The notes beneath the pieces were generated by a model. That model made no database searches. It was not told where the DNA came from and was given only the letters and a program-made list of their open reading frames with translations. Shown in pieces: positions 33,029-42,277 of a stretch of DNA of 64,000 nt; the stretch's first letter is position 1; the number at the start of each line of letters is the position of its first letter. Origin of the DNA: Paractinoplanes pyxinae (GTDB lineage Bacteria; Actinomycetota; Actinomycetes; Mycobacteriales; Micromonosporaceae); assembly GCF_026626335.1 (NCBI RefSeq), contig NZ_JAPNTZ010000026.1, positions 25,153 to 89,152 of the forward strand, in the 5' to 3' direction. The position numbers and the translations under genes were made by a program.

Positions 33029-33841
33029 ATGACACTTCTGATCGGCGGAACCGGCAAGACCGGACGGCGGGTCGCCGACCGCCTCCTCCAGCGCAACATC
33101 GACGTACGGGTGGCCTCGCGCCGCAGCAAGACCCGGTTCGACTGGGACGACGAGTCGAGCTGGGCGCCCGCGCTCGACGGGCAGAAGGCCGCCTACATCA
33201 CCTTCTATCCCGACCTCGGCCTGCCCGGCGCGGCCGACAAGGTCGGCGCCTTCGCCGATCTGGCCGCCAAGAACGGCGTCGAGCAGCTGGTGCTGCTGTC
33301 CGGGCGCGGCGAACCGCTGGCTCAGGAGGCCGAGCAGCGGGTGAAGGACGCCGGCACGGGCTGGACGATCGTCACGTGCAGCTGGTTCGCCCAGAACTTC
33401 AGCGAGGACTTCCTGGTCGACGCCGTGGTGAGCGGCGACATCCGGCTGCCCGCGGGTGACGTGGCCGAGCCGTTCGTCGACGCCGAGGACATCGCCGACG
33501 TGGTGGCCGACGCCCTGACCGACCCGGATCATCAGGGCGCGCACTACGAGCTGACCGGGCCCCGGGCGCTGACCTTCACCGAGGTCGCGGCCGAGCTGAG
33601 CAGGGCCAGCGGCCGCGAGATCCGCTACACGGCGATCAGCCACGAGGAGTACGAGGACGTGCTGCGCGCGGCCGGCCTGCCGGTCGAGCTGGGCGACATG
33701 TTCCGCGGCATCCTGGACGGCCGCAACGCCCAGCCGGCCGACGGCGTGCGGCAGGCGCTGGGCCGTCCGGCGCGCGATTTCTCCGAGTACGCGGCGCGCG
33801 CCGCCGCCACCGGAGTCTGGAGCGTGCCCCAAGTACGGTAG
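33029..33841 (+). CDS. NmrA-like NAD(P)H-binding protein
   Basis: ATG 33029 follows GGGGGC. The 270-aa protein has GGTGKTGRRVADRLLQRNID near 5-24 (NADPH Rossmann motif), then NGVEQLVLLSGRGEPLAQEA, SWFAQNFSEDFLVD and AHYELTGPRALTFTEVAAEL. These are typical of NmrA/azoreductase-like proteins. Its role may be redox sensing or reduction. The AraC gene follows by 6 nt, so the two are likely co-transcribed. Confidence 0.87.
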   Translation: MTLLIGGTGKTGRRVADRLLQRNIDVRVASRRSKTRFDWDDESSWAPALDGQKAAYITFYPDLGLPGAADKVGAFADLAAKNGVEQLVLLSGRGEPLAQEAEQRVKDAGTGWTIVTCSWFAQNFSEDFLVDAVVSGDIRLPAGDVAEPFVDAEDIADVVADALTDPDHQGAHYELTGPRALTFTEVAAELSRASGREIRYTAISHEEYEDVLRAAGLPVELGDMFRGILDGRNAQPADGVRQALGRPARDFSEYAARAAATGVWSVPQVR

Positions 33842-33846
33842 GCCGC

Positions 33847-34824
33847 ATGGACGCGCTGACCGGCCTGCTCGACGGGCCTCGCGCCCGCGGGGCGTTCCTG
33901 CTGCGCTCGGTCCTGGATCCGCCGTGGTCGCTGCGGATCCAGGACGGCTCGCCCCTGTCGCTCATCACCCTGGTGCGCGGCGAGGCGTACATCCTCAAGC
34001 AGGACGCCACCCCGGTCCGCATCGAGCCCGGCGACGTGGCCGTCGTCAACGGCGTCGAGCCCTACAACGTGGCCGACTCCCCCGGCACCGCGCCGCAGAT
34101 CATCATCCATCCCGGTCAGCGCTGCGAATCGGTCGACGGCATCGAGATGACGATGACCGGCCAGGGCGTACGCACGTGGGGCGCCGCCGCCGACGGCGCA
34201 ACAGTGATGATCAGCGGCACCTACCAGATGCACAGCGAGGTCAGCCGCCGCCTGCTCGACGCCCTGCCCGGCCTGCTGATCCGCCCGGCCGAGGCGGGCG
34301 ACCGGGCCCTGATCGACCTGCTCGTGCGCGAGATGACCGGCACCGAGCCGGCCCAGGACCTGGTGCTCGACCGCCTGCTCGACCTGGTGCTGGTCTCGGT
34401 GCTGCGCTCGTGGCTGGCCGCCCCCGCCGACGATGCGCCGGGCTGGCAGAAGGCGCAGGCCGACGCCGTGGTCGGGCCCGCGCTGCGTCTCATCCATGAC
34501 GATCCCTCGTACGCATGGACGGTCGCCTCTCTCGCCGCCCGCACGGGTGTCTCGCGCGCGTCGCTGGCCCGCCGCTTCACCGACGTGGTGGGCGAGTCGC
34601 CGATGGCCTATCTCACCGGCTGGCGGCTCACCCTGGCCGCCGACCTGCTGCGCCAGGACGACGCGACGCTGGAGGCCGTGGCCCGGCGCGTCGGCTACGG
34701 CAGCGCCTTCGCCCTCAGCACGGCGTTCAAGCGCGAGCGCGGCGTCAGCCCGCAGGAGTACCGCCGCCGCCCGGCCCTGGCGCCTCACCCGTCACCCCTG
34801 CCCCGCGTGGTGCGCCTCACGTAG
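33847..34824 (+). CDS. AraC-family regulator with cupin-like N-domain
   Basis: The 325-aa protein has an N-terminal cupin-type sensing domain (about 5-190; LITLVRGEAYILKQDATPVR with EPGDVAVVNG) of the AraC_binding_6/cupin-6 type. The C-terminal double helix-turn-helix is about 215-310, with TVASLAARTGVSRASLARRF and EAVARRVGYGSAFALSTAFK. The likely target is the upstream NmrA-like gene in the same operon. Inducer unknown. Confidence 0.9.
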   Translation: MDALTGLLDGPRARGAFLLRSVLDPPWSLRIQDGSPLSLITLVRGEAYILKQDATPVRIEPGDVAVVNGVEPYNVADSPGTAPQIIIHPGQRCESVDGIEMTMTGQGVRTWGAAADGATVMISGTYQMHSEVSRRLLDALPGLLIRPAEAGDRALIDLLVREMTGTEPAQDLVLDRLLDLVLVSVLRSWLAAPADDAPGWQKAQADAVVGPALRLIHDDPSYAWTVASLAARTGVSRASLARRFTDVVGESPMAYLTGWRLTLAADLLRQDDATLEAVARRVGYGSAFALSTAFKRERGVSPQEYRRRPALAPHPSPLPRVVRLT

Positions 34825-34919
34825 GCGGATGGGGGCTGGACCCGATGGCAGGGCCCCTCCCGGCCAGGCAGGGTAGGTGGGAAAGACGCTCCCCCCTGTC
34901 CCGGATCGGGTGATCTCGC

Positions 34920-35855
34920 GTGTCGCTGTTCTGGCGGATCTTCTCGCTGAACGCGGCGGTCCTGACCGTCGCGGCCCTCGTGCTGCTCTTCGCACCGGTC
35001 ACCGTCTCGACCACGGCGCGCCTGGCCGAGGCGCTGATCATCCTGGCCGGCACGGTGCTCACGCTGATCGCCAACGCGGCGATGCTGCGCGTCGGCCTGG
35101 CCCCGCTGGCCCGCCTGACCCGGGTGATGACCACCATCGACCTGCTGCGCCCGGGCACCCGGCTGGCCGCCCGCGGCCACGGTGAGATCGCCCAGCTGAT
35201 CACCACCTTCAACGCGATGCTGGACCGGCTCGAGACGGAACGGGCGTCCAGCGCCGGGCGCGCGCTGTCGGCGCAGGAGGCCGAGCGGCACCGGATCGCC
35301 CAGGAGCTGCACGACGAGATCGGCCAGACCCTGACCGCGGTGCTGCTCGACCTCAAGCGGGTCGCGAAGGCGTCGCCCGAGCCGGTGCGCGACCAGCTGC
35401 TGCAGGTGCAAGAGAGCACGCGCAACAGCCTCGACGAGATCCGTCGCATCGCCCGCCGGCTGCGTCCCGGCGTCCTCGAGGAACTTGGCCTGCCCAGTGC
35501 CCTGCGCGCGCTGGCCGGCGAGTTCACCACGGCCGGCATGGCGGTCCGCCGCCAGGTCGCCTCCGATCTGCCCGTCCTGCCCAAGGAGGTCGAACTGGTG
35601 GTCTACCGGGTCGCCCAGGAAAGCCTGACCAACGCGGCCCGGCACTCGGCCGCCCAGCACGTCGACCTCGTGCTCGCCCGCAAGGACGACGGGGTGCAGC
35701 TGTGCGTGCGCGACGACGGCCGAGGCCTGCGCGGGGCGCCCGAGGGAGCCGGCATCCGCGGGATGCGCGAGCGGGCCCTGCTGGTCGGGGCCGACCTGAC
35801 CGTCGAGTCGGGCGCCACCGGCGGCACGGCGGTTCAGCTGGTGGTGGCGGCATGA
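34920..35855 (+). CDS. Sensor histidine kinase (NarX/DesK-type, HisKA_3)
   Basis: The 311-aa protein starts at GTG. Two N-terminal membrane segments (about 8-30 and 35-62) flank a very short loop, followed by a HAMP-like region (LARLTRVMTTIDLLRPG). The phospho-acceptor motif is RIAQELHDEIGQTLTAVLLD with His131. An HATPase domain follows (VYRVAQESLTNAARHSAAQH and DDGRGLRGAPEGAGIRGMRE). It lies 70 nt upstream of a NarL-type regulator. With almost no external domain it probably senses a membrane or internal signal. The pair precedes the mrp antiporter operon. Confidence 0.9.
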   Translation: MSLFWRIFSLNAAVLTVAALVLLFAPVTVSTTARLAEALIILAGTVLTLIANAAMLRVGLAPLARLTRVMTTIDLLRPGTRLAARGHGEIAQLITTFNAMLDRLETERASSAGRALSAQEAERHRIAQELHDEIGQTLTAVLLDLKRVAKASPEPVRDQLLQVQESTRNSLDEIRRIARRLRPGVLEELGLPSALRALAGEFTTAGMAVRRQVASDLPVLPKEVELVVYRVAQESLTNAARHSAAQHVDLVLARKDDGVQLCVRDDGRGLRGAPEGAGIRGMRERALLVGADLTVESGATGGTAVQLVVAA

Positions 35856-35925
35856 CCGCCTGCACCGAGCGGCACCCGGCTGGACCGGTCGACGGCCTCG
35901 CAGGCGAGGGCCAGAAGGGCATGCC

Positions 35926-36582
35926 ATGGAGAACAGTGTGATCCGCATCCTGCTGGCCGACGACCACGCCCTCGTCCGCCGCGGCGTCCGTCTCATTCTG
36001 GACGGCGAGCCCGACCTCGAGGTGATCGGCGAGGCGGCCGACGGCGCCGAGGCGCTGGCGCTGGCCGCGGCCGACCCGCCCGACCTGGCCGTGCTGGACA
36101 TCGCCATGCCCCGGATGACCGGCCTGCAGGCCGCCCGTGAGCTCAGCCGCAGCCACCCGGACCTGCGGATCCTCATCCTGACCATGTACGACAACGAGCA
36201 GTTCTTCTTCGAGGCGCTGCGCGTGGGCGCGGCCGGCTACGTGCTCAAGTCGGCCGCCGACCGCGACCTCGTCGAGGCCTGCCACGCGGCCATGCGCGAC
36301 GAGCCGTTCCTGTATCCCGGGGCGGAGACCGCGCTGATCCGCGAATACCTGGAACGCGCCCGCACCGGCGCCGAGATCCCCGCCCGGGCCGTCACCGAAC
36401 GCGAGGAGGAAGTGCTGAAGCTGGTCGCCGAGGGTCACTCGACGAAGGACATCGCCGAGCTGCTCTACATCAGCGTCAAGACCGTCGAGCGCCACCGCTC
36501 CAACATCCTGGCCAAGCTCGGTCTCAAGGACCGGCAGGAACTGACCCGGTACGCGATCCGGGCCGGGCTGATCGAACCGTGA
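35926..36582 (+). CDS. NarL/LuxR-type response regulator
   Basis: The 218-aa protein has a receiver domain at 5-125 (IRILLADDHALVRRG, phosphorylatable Asp58 in AVLDIAMPRMTG, Lys in YVLKSAADRD). A LuxR-type helix-turn-helix is at 150-210 (LTEREEEVLKLVAEG-like start and ELLYISVKTVERHRSNILAK). It partners the kinase upstream. Its stop codon overlaps the start of the MrpA gene (GTGATG), so regulator and antiporter are likely translated as one coupled unit. That suggests it controls ion homeostasis. Confidence 0.93.
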   Translation: MENSVIRILLADDHALVRRGVRLILDGEPDLEVIGEAADGAEALALAAADPPDLAVLDIAMPRMTGLQAARELSRSHPDLRILILTMYDNEQFFFEALRVGAAGYVLKSAADRDLVEACHAAMRDEPFLYPGAETALIREYLERARTGAEIPARAVTEREEEVLKLVAEGHSTKDIAELLYISVKTVERHRSNILAKLGLKDRQELTRYAIRAGLIEP

Positions 36583-39392
36583 TGATGCTGCTCGTCCTGA
36601 TCCTGCACGCCGCGGCCGCCGTTCTGGCCCCGGTGGCGATCCGGTACGCCGGCAACCGCGCACTGTACGGCCTGGCTCTCGTGCCGGCCGGAACCTTTGT
36701 GTGGGCCGCCGTCCAGAGGCCGCCGCTGGCCGAGACGTACCCGTGGGTGCCGCGCCTCGGCATGGACCTGGCCCTGCGGATGGGCACGCTGTCGTGGCTG
36801 ATGCTGCTGATCGTCAGCGGCATCGGAGCAGTCGTGCTGGCCTACTGCGCCAGATACTTCGGAGAGGGCGACCCCGGTCTGGGCCGGTTCGCCGGCATCT
36901 TCCTGGGCTTCGCCACCGCCATGACCGGCCTGGTGGTCGCCGACGACCTGCTTCTGCTGTACGTGTTCTGGGAGCTCACCACCGTCTTCTCGTACCTGCT
37001 GATCGGGCACAAGGGCGAGCAGTCGGCCGGGCGCCGGGCGGCCATGCAGGCGCTGGTGGTGACCACGGCGGGCGGCCTGGCCATGCTGGTCGGGTTCGTC
37101 ATGCTCGGCCACGGCGCCGGCACGTACCGCTGGTCCGAGATCGCCGAAGGCCCGCTGCCCGCGAACAGCGCGGTGGCGGCGGTGCTGATCCTGGCCGGGG
37201 CGCTGAGCAAGTCGGCCATCTTCCCGTTCAGCTTCTGGCTGCCGGCCGCGATGGCCGCGCCCACGCCCGCTTCGGCCTATCTGCACGCGGCGTCGATGGT
37301 GAAGGCCGGCGTGTTCCTGCTCGGCCTGCTCGGTCCGTTGCTGGTCCAGGCCGAGCCGTGGCGGCCGGTGGCGCTGGCCGCCGGCGTCATCACGTTGCTG
37401 CTCGGCGGCTGGAACGCCATGCGCCAGCACGATCTGAAACTGCTTCTGGCGTACGGAACGGTGAGCCAGCTGGGTCTGCTGACGATCGCCCTGGGAGCGG
37501 GCGGACAGGCGGCCGCGCTGGCCGGGGCGGCGCTGCTGCTCGCCCACGCGTTGTTCAAGGCCGCGCTGTTCCTCGTCGTCGGCATCGTCGACCACCTGGC
37601 CGGTACCCGGGATCTGCGCGAGCTGAGCGGGCTGGGCCAGCGGATGCCGCTGCTGGCCGTCATTGCCGCGCTGGCCGTGGCCTCGATGGCCGGAGTGCCG
37701 CCGCTGGCCGGGTTCGTGGGCAAGGAAACGCTGTTCGCGGCGTTCGAGCACGGCGGCACTACCGACCGGCTCGTGCTTCTGGCGCTCGTGGCCGGGTCGG
37801 CGCTGACCGTGGCGTACGGGCTGCGGTTCTTGTGGGGCGCGTTCGCGACCAAGCCGGGCGTGGCTCCGCTCGAGACGCCGCGGCCCGGATTCGCTTTCGC
37901 GGCGCCGGCGGGGCTGTTGTCGGTGGCCGGGCTCGCCGTCGGTGTGAGCGCCGGGTGGTTCGACGGGCTGCTCGGCCCGTACGCGTCGCAATTCCCCGGC
38001 CAGACGGAACACCTGGCGCTGTGGCACGGTTTCGGGCTGCCGCTGCTGCTGTCGGCGGCCGTCCTGGCGATCGGCGGCACGCTGTTCGCGATGCAACTGC
38101 GGGGCCGTCCCTGGCCGGGCCGCCGTTTGCCGTACGCGGAAACCGTCTACAAGTGGCTGATGTCCGCAGTGGACAGGGCGGCCGTCGAGGTCACCGGAGC
38201 CACCCAGCGCGGTTCGCTGCCGTTCTCGCTCGGCATCATCCTGGTCGTCCTGGTGCTGTTCGGCGCGGGCACGCTCGTCTTCGTGGCGCCCTGGCCCACC
38301 GATATCCGGCTGTGGGACTCGCCTCTGCAGCTCGTGGCGGGTGCGGTCGTCGTCAGCTCGGCGCTGATCGCGGCCCGCTCGCGGCGGCGGATGACCGCGA
38401 TGATCCTGCTCGGCGTGTCCGGCTACGGCGTGGCCGTCATGTTCGTGCTGCACGGCGCGCCCGACCTGGCGCTGACCCAGTTCCTGGTCGAGACGGTCAC
38501 GATCGTCATGTTCGTGCTGGTGCTGCGGCGTTTGCCGGTACGGTTCTCGGCCCGGCCGCTGCGGGTCACCCGCATCATGCGCGCGGTCCTGGCCGTGGCG
38601 ACGGGGCTGGTGGCCGCGGGCATGGCCTACGTGGCGGTGGGCGGCCGGATCGCCACCCCGATCTCGGTCGACTTCGCGGAACCGGCGGTGTCGTACGGCG
38701 GCGGGCACAACATCGTGAACGTGGCCCTGGTCGACATCCGGGCCTGGGACACCATGGGCGAGATCTCGGTGCTCGTGGTGGCCGCGACCGGTGTGGCCTC
38801 GCTCATCTTCCGCCGGTCCGGTGCGCTGCAACGCCGCCGGGCCGAGCAGGGGACGCCGTCCGCGCCGCCCGGGCCGTGGCTGCGGGCGGGCGACAACCCC
38901 GAGGCCCGCCGCCAGTCGATCATCCTGCAGGTGGTGGCCCGGCTGCTGTTCCACACGATCGTGTTGTTCTCGATCTACCTGCTCTTCAGCGGGCACAACG
39001 ATCCCGGTGGCGGCTTCGCCGGCGGTCTGGTGGCCGGGCTGGCCCTGACCACCCGCTACCTGGCCGGCGGGCGTCGCGAGCTGAACGCGGCGGCGCCGGT
39101 CGACGCCGGGCTCTTGCTCGGGGCGGGCCTGCTGACCGCGGTCGGCACCGGGGTGGTGGCGCTGATCTCGGGCGGCGCGGTGCTGCAGAGCGCCCTGCTC
39201 GACTTCCACCTGCCCCTGCTGGGCCACATCCACTTCGCCACGTCGGTCTTCTTCGACATCGGCGTCTACCTGATCGTGGTGGCGCTGGTGCTCGAGATCC
39301 TGCGCAGCCTCGGCGCCGAGCTGGACCGCCAGCACGAGGTCGCCACTCGTAGGGAACGACGGGCCATCGAACGACAGAAGGAGCCAGTGTGA
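36579..39392 (+). CDS. mrpA: Mrp Na+/H+ antiporter subunit A (fused A/B)
   Basis: The 937-aa protein begins at GTG 36579 (or ATG 36582/36585). It is the large NuoL-like subunit, with many membrane segments and functional residues in YVFWELTTVFSYLLIG (membrane Glu) and ASMVKAGVFLLG (membrane Lys). The final 140 residues (QSIILQVVARLLFHTIVLFS onward, ending in a charged tail) match MrpB, so A and B are one chain, as in several other bacteria. It drives Na+ or K+ export with proton entry in a complex with C to G. Confidence 0.93.
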   Translation: MMMLLVLILHAAAAVLAPVAIRYAGNRALYGLALVPAGTFVWAAVQRPPLAETYPWVPRLGMDLALRMGTLSWLMLLIVSGIGAVVLAYCARYFGEGDPGLGRFAGIFLGFATAMTGLVVADDLLLLYVFWELTTVFSYLLIGHKGEQSAGRRAAMQALVVTTAGGLAMLVGFVMLGHGAGTYRWSEIAEGPLPANSAVAAVLILAGALSKSAIFPFSFWLPAAMAAPTPASAYLHAASMVKAGVFLLGLLGPLLVQAEPWRPVALAAGVITLLLGGWNAMRQHDLKLLLAYGTVSQLGLLTIALGAGGQAAALAGAALLLAHALFKAALFLVVGIVDHLAGTRDLRELSGLGQRMPLLAVIAALAVASMAGVPPLAGFVGKETLFAAFEHGGTTDRLVLLALVAGSALTVAYGLRFLWGAFATKPGVAPLETPRPGFAFAAPAGLLSVAGLAVGVSAGWFDGLLGPYASQFPGQTEHLALWHGFGLPLLLSAAVLAIGGTLFAMQLRGRPWPGRRLPYAETVYKWLMSAVDRAAVEVTGATQRGSLPFSLGIILVVLVLFGAGTLVFVAPWPTDIRLWDSPLQLVAGAVVVSSALIAARSRRRMTAMILLGVSGYGVAVMFVLHGAPDLALTQFLVETVTIVMFVLVLRRLPVRFSARPLRVTRIMRAVLAVATGLVAAGMAYVAVGGRIATPISVDFAEPAVSYGGGHNIVNVALVDIRAWDTMGEISVLVVAATGVASLIFRRSGALQRRRAEQGTPSAPPGPWLRAGDNPEARRQSIILQVVARLLFHTIVLFSIYLLFSGHNDPGGGFAGGLVAGLALTTRYLAGGRRELNAAAPVDAGLLLGAGLLTAVGTGVVALISGGAVLQSALLDFHLPLLGHIHFATSVFFDIGVYLIVVALVLEILRSLGAELDRQHEVATRRERRAIERQKEPV

Positions 39393-39796
39393 CTCCGAAC
39401 TTGGTGTACGTGGTCGTGATCGGCGTGCTCTTCGCGGCCGGGGTCTCCATGGTGCTCGAGCGCAGCCTGACCCGCGTCCTGATGGGGATGATCCTGCTCG
39501 GCAACGGCGTGAACCTGTTGATCCTGCTCGGCGGCAAGGCCGGCACCCCACCCATCGTGGGCCTCGGCCCGGACGAGGAGATGGCCGACCCGCTCCCCCA
39601 GATCATGATCTTGACCGCGATCGTCATCACGCTCGGCATGACCGCCTTCCTGCTCGCCCTGGCCTACCGCAGCTGGGCCATGTCCGGCCACGACGAGGTG
39701 CAGGACGACGTCGAGGACCAGCGGATCATGCAGCTCGCCGAGCGGGACGAAGGTTCCGGCACGGACGACAAGGACCACCACGAGGCCGTGCGATGA
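39389..39796 (+). CDS. mrpC: Mrp antiporter subunit C
   Basis: The 135-aa membrane protein starts at GTG in a 4-nt overlap with mrpA. It has the NuoK-like core of three helices: MTPNLVYVVVIGVLFAAGVS, LMGMILLGNGVNLLILLGG and IMILTAIVITLGMTAFLLAL, with PLPQIMILTAIVITLG typical of MrpC. The C-terminal 40 residues are a charged tail (DEVQDDVEDQ) not needed in shorter homologues. Needed for the Mrp complex. Confidence 0.93.
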   Translation: MTPNLVYVVVIGVLFAAGVSMVLERSLTRVLMGMILLGNGVNLLILLGGKAGTPPIVGLGPDEEMADPLPQIMILTAIVITLGMTAFLLALAYRSWAMSGHDEVQDDVEDQRIMQLAERDEGSGTDDKDHHEAVR

Positions 39797-41301
39797 ATTT
39801 CCTGGTACCCCTGCCCGTGGTGATGCCCCTGTTCGGGGCGGCCCTCACGCTGATGATGGCGGGCAAGCCGCGCGCCCAGCGGACGGTCAGCCTCACCGTG
39901 CTCACCGCCACCCTGCTCGTGTCATGTGCCCTGCTCTACTTCTCGACCACCGACGCGCCGCTGGTCGTTGCCGTCGGCGGCTGGTCGGCCCCGCTGGGCA
40001 TCGTGCTCATCGCCGACCAGCTGGCCGCCCTGATGCTGGTGGTCTCGTCGGCCGTGACGTTGTGCGTGCTCGTGTACTCGATCGGGCAGGGCATGGCCGA
40101 CGGGCACGAGGAGACGCCGCTGTCGGTCTACCACCCGACCTATCTGGTGCTGACGGCCGGTGTGACCAACGCGTTCCTGGCCGGCGACCTGTTCAACCTG
40201 TACGTCGGATTCGAGATCCTGCTCGTGGCCAGCTACGTGCTGCTGACCATCGGGGGCACCGAGAACAGGATCCGGGCCGGTTCGACGTACGTCGTGGTTT
40301 CGCTCTTGTCCTCGGTGATCTTCCTGACCGCGATCGGCCTGATCTACGGGGCGACCGGCACGCTCAACCTGGCCCAGCTGGTCGAGCGGCTGGACGCGCT
40401 GCCCGACGGCCTGCGCCTGATCCTGCAGGGCATGCTGCTGCTCGCCTTCGGCATCAAGGCGGCCGTGTTCCCGCTGTCGTCGTGGCTGCCGGACAGCTAT
40501 CCCACCGCGCCGGCCCCGGTGACGGCGGTGTTCGCCGGGTTGCTGACCAAGGTCGGCGTGTACGCGATCATCCGTACCGAGACGCTGCTGTTCCCCGGCG
40601 GACGAGCCGCCGCCGTCCTTCTCATTCTGGGACTGCTCACGATGGTGATCGGGATCCTGGGCGCGGTGGCGCAGTCGGACATCAAGCGGTTGCTGTCGTT
40701 CACCCTGGTCAGCCACATCGGCTACCTGCTCTTCGGGGTGGGGCTGACGACCCAGCTCGGGTTGTCCAGCGCCATCTTCTACGTGGTCCACCACATCACC
40801 ATTCAGACCACGCTGTTCCTGGCGGCCGGCCTGATCGAGAAGCGCGGCGGCAGCACTGCCCTGGACAAGCTCGGCGGCCTGGCCAAGCTGTCGCCCGTGC
40901 TGGCCATTCTGTTCCTGATACCGGCATTGAACTTGGCCGGAATCCCGCCCTTCAGCGGGTTCATCGGCAAGCTGGGCCTCGTGCAGGCGGGCGTGGCCGA
41001 CGGCGGCGTGCTGCCCTGGCTGCTGGTGGCCGGCGGCATCCTGACCAGCCTGCTCACGCTGTACGCGGTGGCCCGCGTGTGGAATCTGGCCTTCTGGCGT
41101 ACGCCGCCGAAGTCCGTGCCGTCGGGCTCGAGCTCGCTGCTGCCGCCGCTCATGGTGGCCCCGACCATGGCGCTGGTGCTGCTCGGTGTGGGACTGACGG
41201 TCGTGGCCGGCCCGCTGTTCGAGGTGGGCGACCAGGCGGCGTCGTCGCTGATGGAACGGTCCTACTACGTCCAGGCCGTGTTCGGCGGAGGTGCGCCGTG
41301 A
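39793..41301 (+). CDS. mrpD: Mrp antiporter subunit D
   Basis: The 502-aa NuoN-like subunit starts at ATG in a 4-nt overlap with mrpC. Typical features are YVGFEILLVASYVLLTIG near 137-154 (conserved membrane Glu) and VFAGLLTKVGVYAII near 246-260 (conserved Lys). It has about 14 helices and is one of the two proton-pumping-like subunits. Co-translated with E. Confidence 0.94.
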   Translation: MNFLVPLPVVMPLFGAALTLMMAGKPRAQRTVSLTVLTATLLVSCALLYFSTTDAPLVVAVGGWSAPLGIVLIADQLAALMLVVSSAVTLCVLVYSIGQGMADGHEETPLSVYHPTYLVLTAGVTNAFLAGDLFNLYVGFEILLVASYVLLTIGGTENRIRAGSTYVVVSLLSSVIFLTAIGLIYGATGTLNLAQLVERLDALPDGLRLILQGMLLLAFGIKAAVFPLSSWLPDSYPTAPAPVTAVFAGLLTKVGVYAIIRTETLLFPGGRAAAVLLILGLLTMVIGILGAVAQSDIKRLLSFTLVSHIGYLLFGVGLTTQLGLSSAIFYVVHHITIQTTLFLAAGLIEKRGGSTALDKLGGLAKLSPVLAILFLIPALNLAGIPPFSGFIGKLGLVQAGVADGGVLPWLLVAGGILTSLLTLYAVARVWNLAFWRTPPKSVPSGSSSLLPPLMVAPTMALVLLGVGLTVVAGPLFEVGDQAASSLMERSYYVQAVFGGGAP

Positions 41302-41834
41302 CGGGCGGGCGCTGGCGCGACCGGGGCATCGCCGCGCTGGGGCTGACCGTGATCTGGGTGCTGCTGTGGGGGTCGTTCACGCCGCTGACGTTCGTGGGCG
41401 GGCTGGTCATCGCGGTCGTCGTGCTCATCGTGTTCCCGCTTCCGGCCGTCACGTACTCGGGGCGGATCCACCCGCTGGGCACGCTGCGGTTCGCCGGGCG
41501 GTTCGTGCTCGACATGGTGGTGGCCAGCTTCCAGGTGGTGGCGCTGGCCTTCCGGTTCGGGCACGTGCCGAGGAGCGCGATCGTGGCCGTCACGCTGCGG
41601 GCGCCCTCCGATCTGGGCCTGACCATGACGGCCGAGGCGCTGTCGCTGGTGCCGGGCAGCCTGATCGTCGACGTCGACCGCCGGAAGGGTGTGCTCTACG
41701 TCCACGTGCTAGGCGTCGAGTCGCCCGCGGAGGCCGACAAATTCAAGGAAGACGTGCTCGAGCTGGAACGCCGGATCGTCCGGGCGTTCGGGTCGCCGGC
41801 CGAGCGCCGCGCCATCGAGGAGGTTCCCGCATGA
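41298..41834 (+). CDS. mrpE: Mrp antiporter subunit E
   Basis: GTG 41298 overlaps the mrpD stop (GTGA). The 178-aa protein has two or three N-terminal membrane helices, then a conserved cytoplasmic domain (RFGHVPRSAIVAVTLRAPSD, LTMTAEALSLVPGSLIVDVD, LYVHVLGVESPAEADKFKED). This is the usual MrpE layout. It is required for assembly of the complex. Confidence 0.93.
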   Translation: MTGGRWRDRGIAALGLTVIWVLLWGSFTPLTFVGGLVIAVVVLIVFPLPAVTYSGRIHPLGTLRFAGRFVLDMVVASFQVVALAFRFGHVPRSAIVAVTLRAPSDLGLTMTAEALSLVPGSLIVDVDRRKGVLYVHVLGVESPAEADKFKEDVLELERRIVRAFGSPAERRAIEEVPA

Positions 41835-42277
41835 CCGTCGTCGCCGTCGTGGTCACCACCCTGCTGGCCGGGGGCGCCGTCCTCGCCCTGGTCCGGATCG
41901 TGCGCGGGCCGTCGATCCTGGACCGGATCGTCGCCACCGACGTGCTGCTGGCCACGATTGTCATGGCCATCGCCGCCGAGGCCGCGTTCTCGCGCGACGC
42001 GACCGCGCTGCCGGTGCTGGCCGTGCTGTCGATCCTCGGCTTCACCGGTGCGGTCAGCGTGGCCCGCTTCGCCATCCGCCGGCAGTCGGTGGCCGACCCG
42101 GCCAGCGGGCGCGACGCCGACCGGCCGAGCTCGCAGTACCAGGCCGATTCGGTCGACCTGCCGGACTCGCTGGGCCTGCCGGCCGCCCTGGACCGCCGCG
42201 CCCCCGAGCCGCCGGACCGCGGCGACTCGCTGAGCCCGCCGGCCGTCGCCGACCGGCCGACGGAGGAAGTGCGATGA
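41831..42277 (+). CDS. mrpF: Mrp antiporter subunit F with long C-terminal tail
   Basis: ATG 41831 lies in a 4-nt overlap with mrpE. The first 90 residues are MrpF (VVVTTLLAGGAVLALVRIVR, RIVATDVLLATIVMAIAAEA, VLAVLSILGFTGAVSVARFA). The remaining 58 residues are an Asp/Pro/Arg-rich soluble tail, longer than the usual MrpF, with no recognised motif. Confidence 0.9.
   Translation: MTVVAVVVTTLLAGGAVLALVRIVRGPSILDRIVATDVLLATIVMAIAAEAAFSRDATALPVLAVLSILGFTGAVSVARFAIRRQSVADPASGRDADRPSSQYQADSVDLPDSLGLPAALDRRAPEPPDRGDSLSPPAVADRPTEEVR

Noticed and set aside
36465..39551. Long minus-strand open frame across mrpA
   Set aside because: Antisense to a clear MrpA; His/Gln/Arg-rich without domains.
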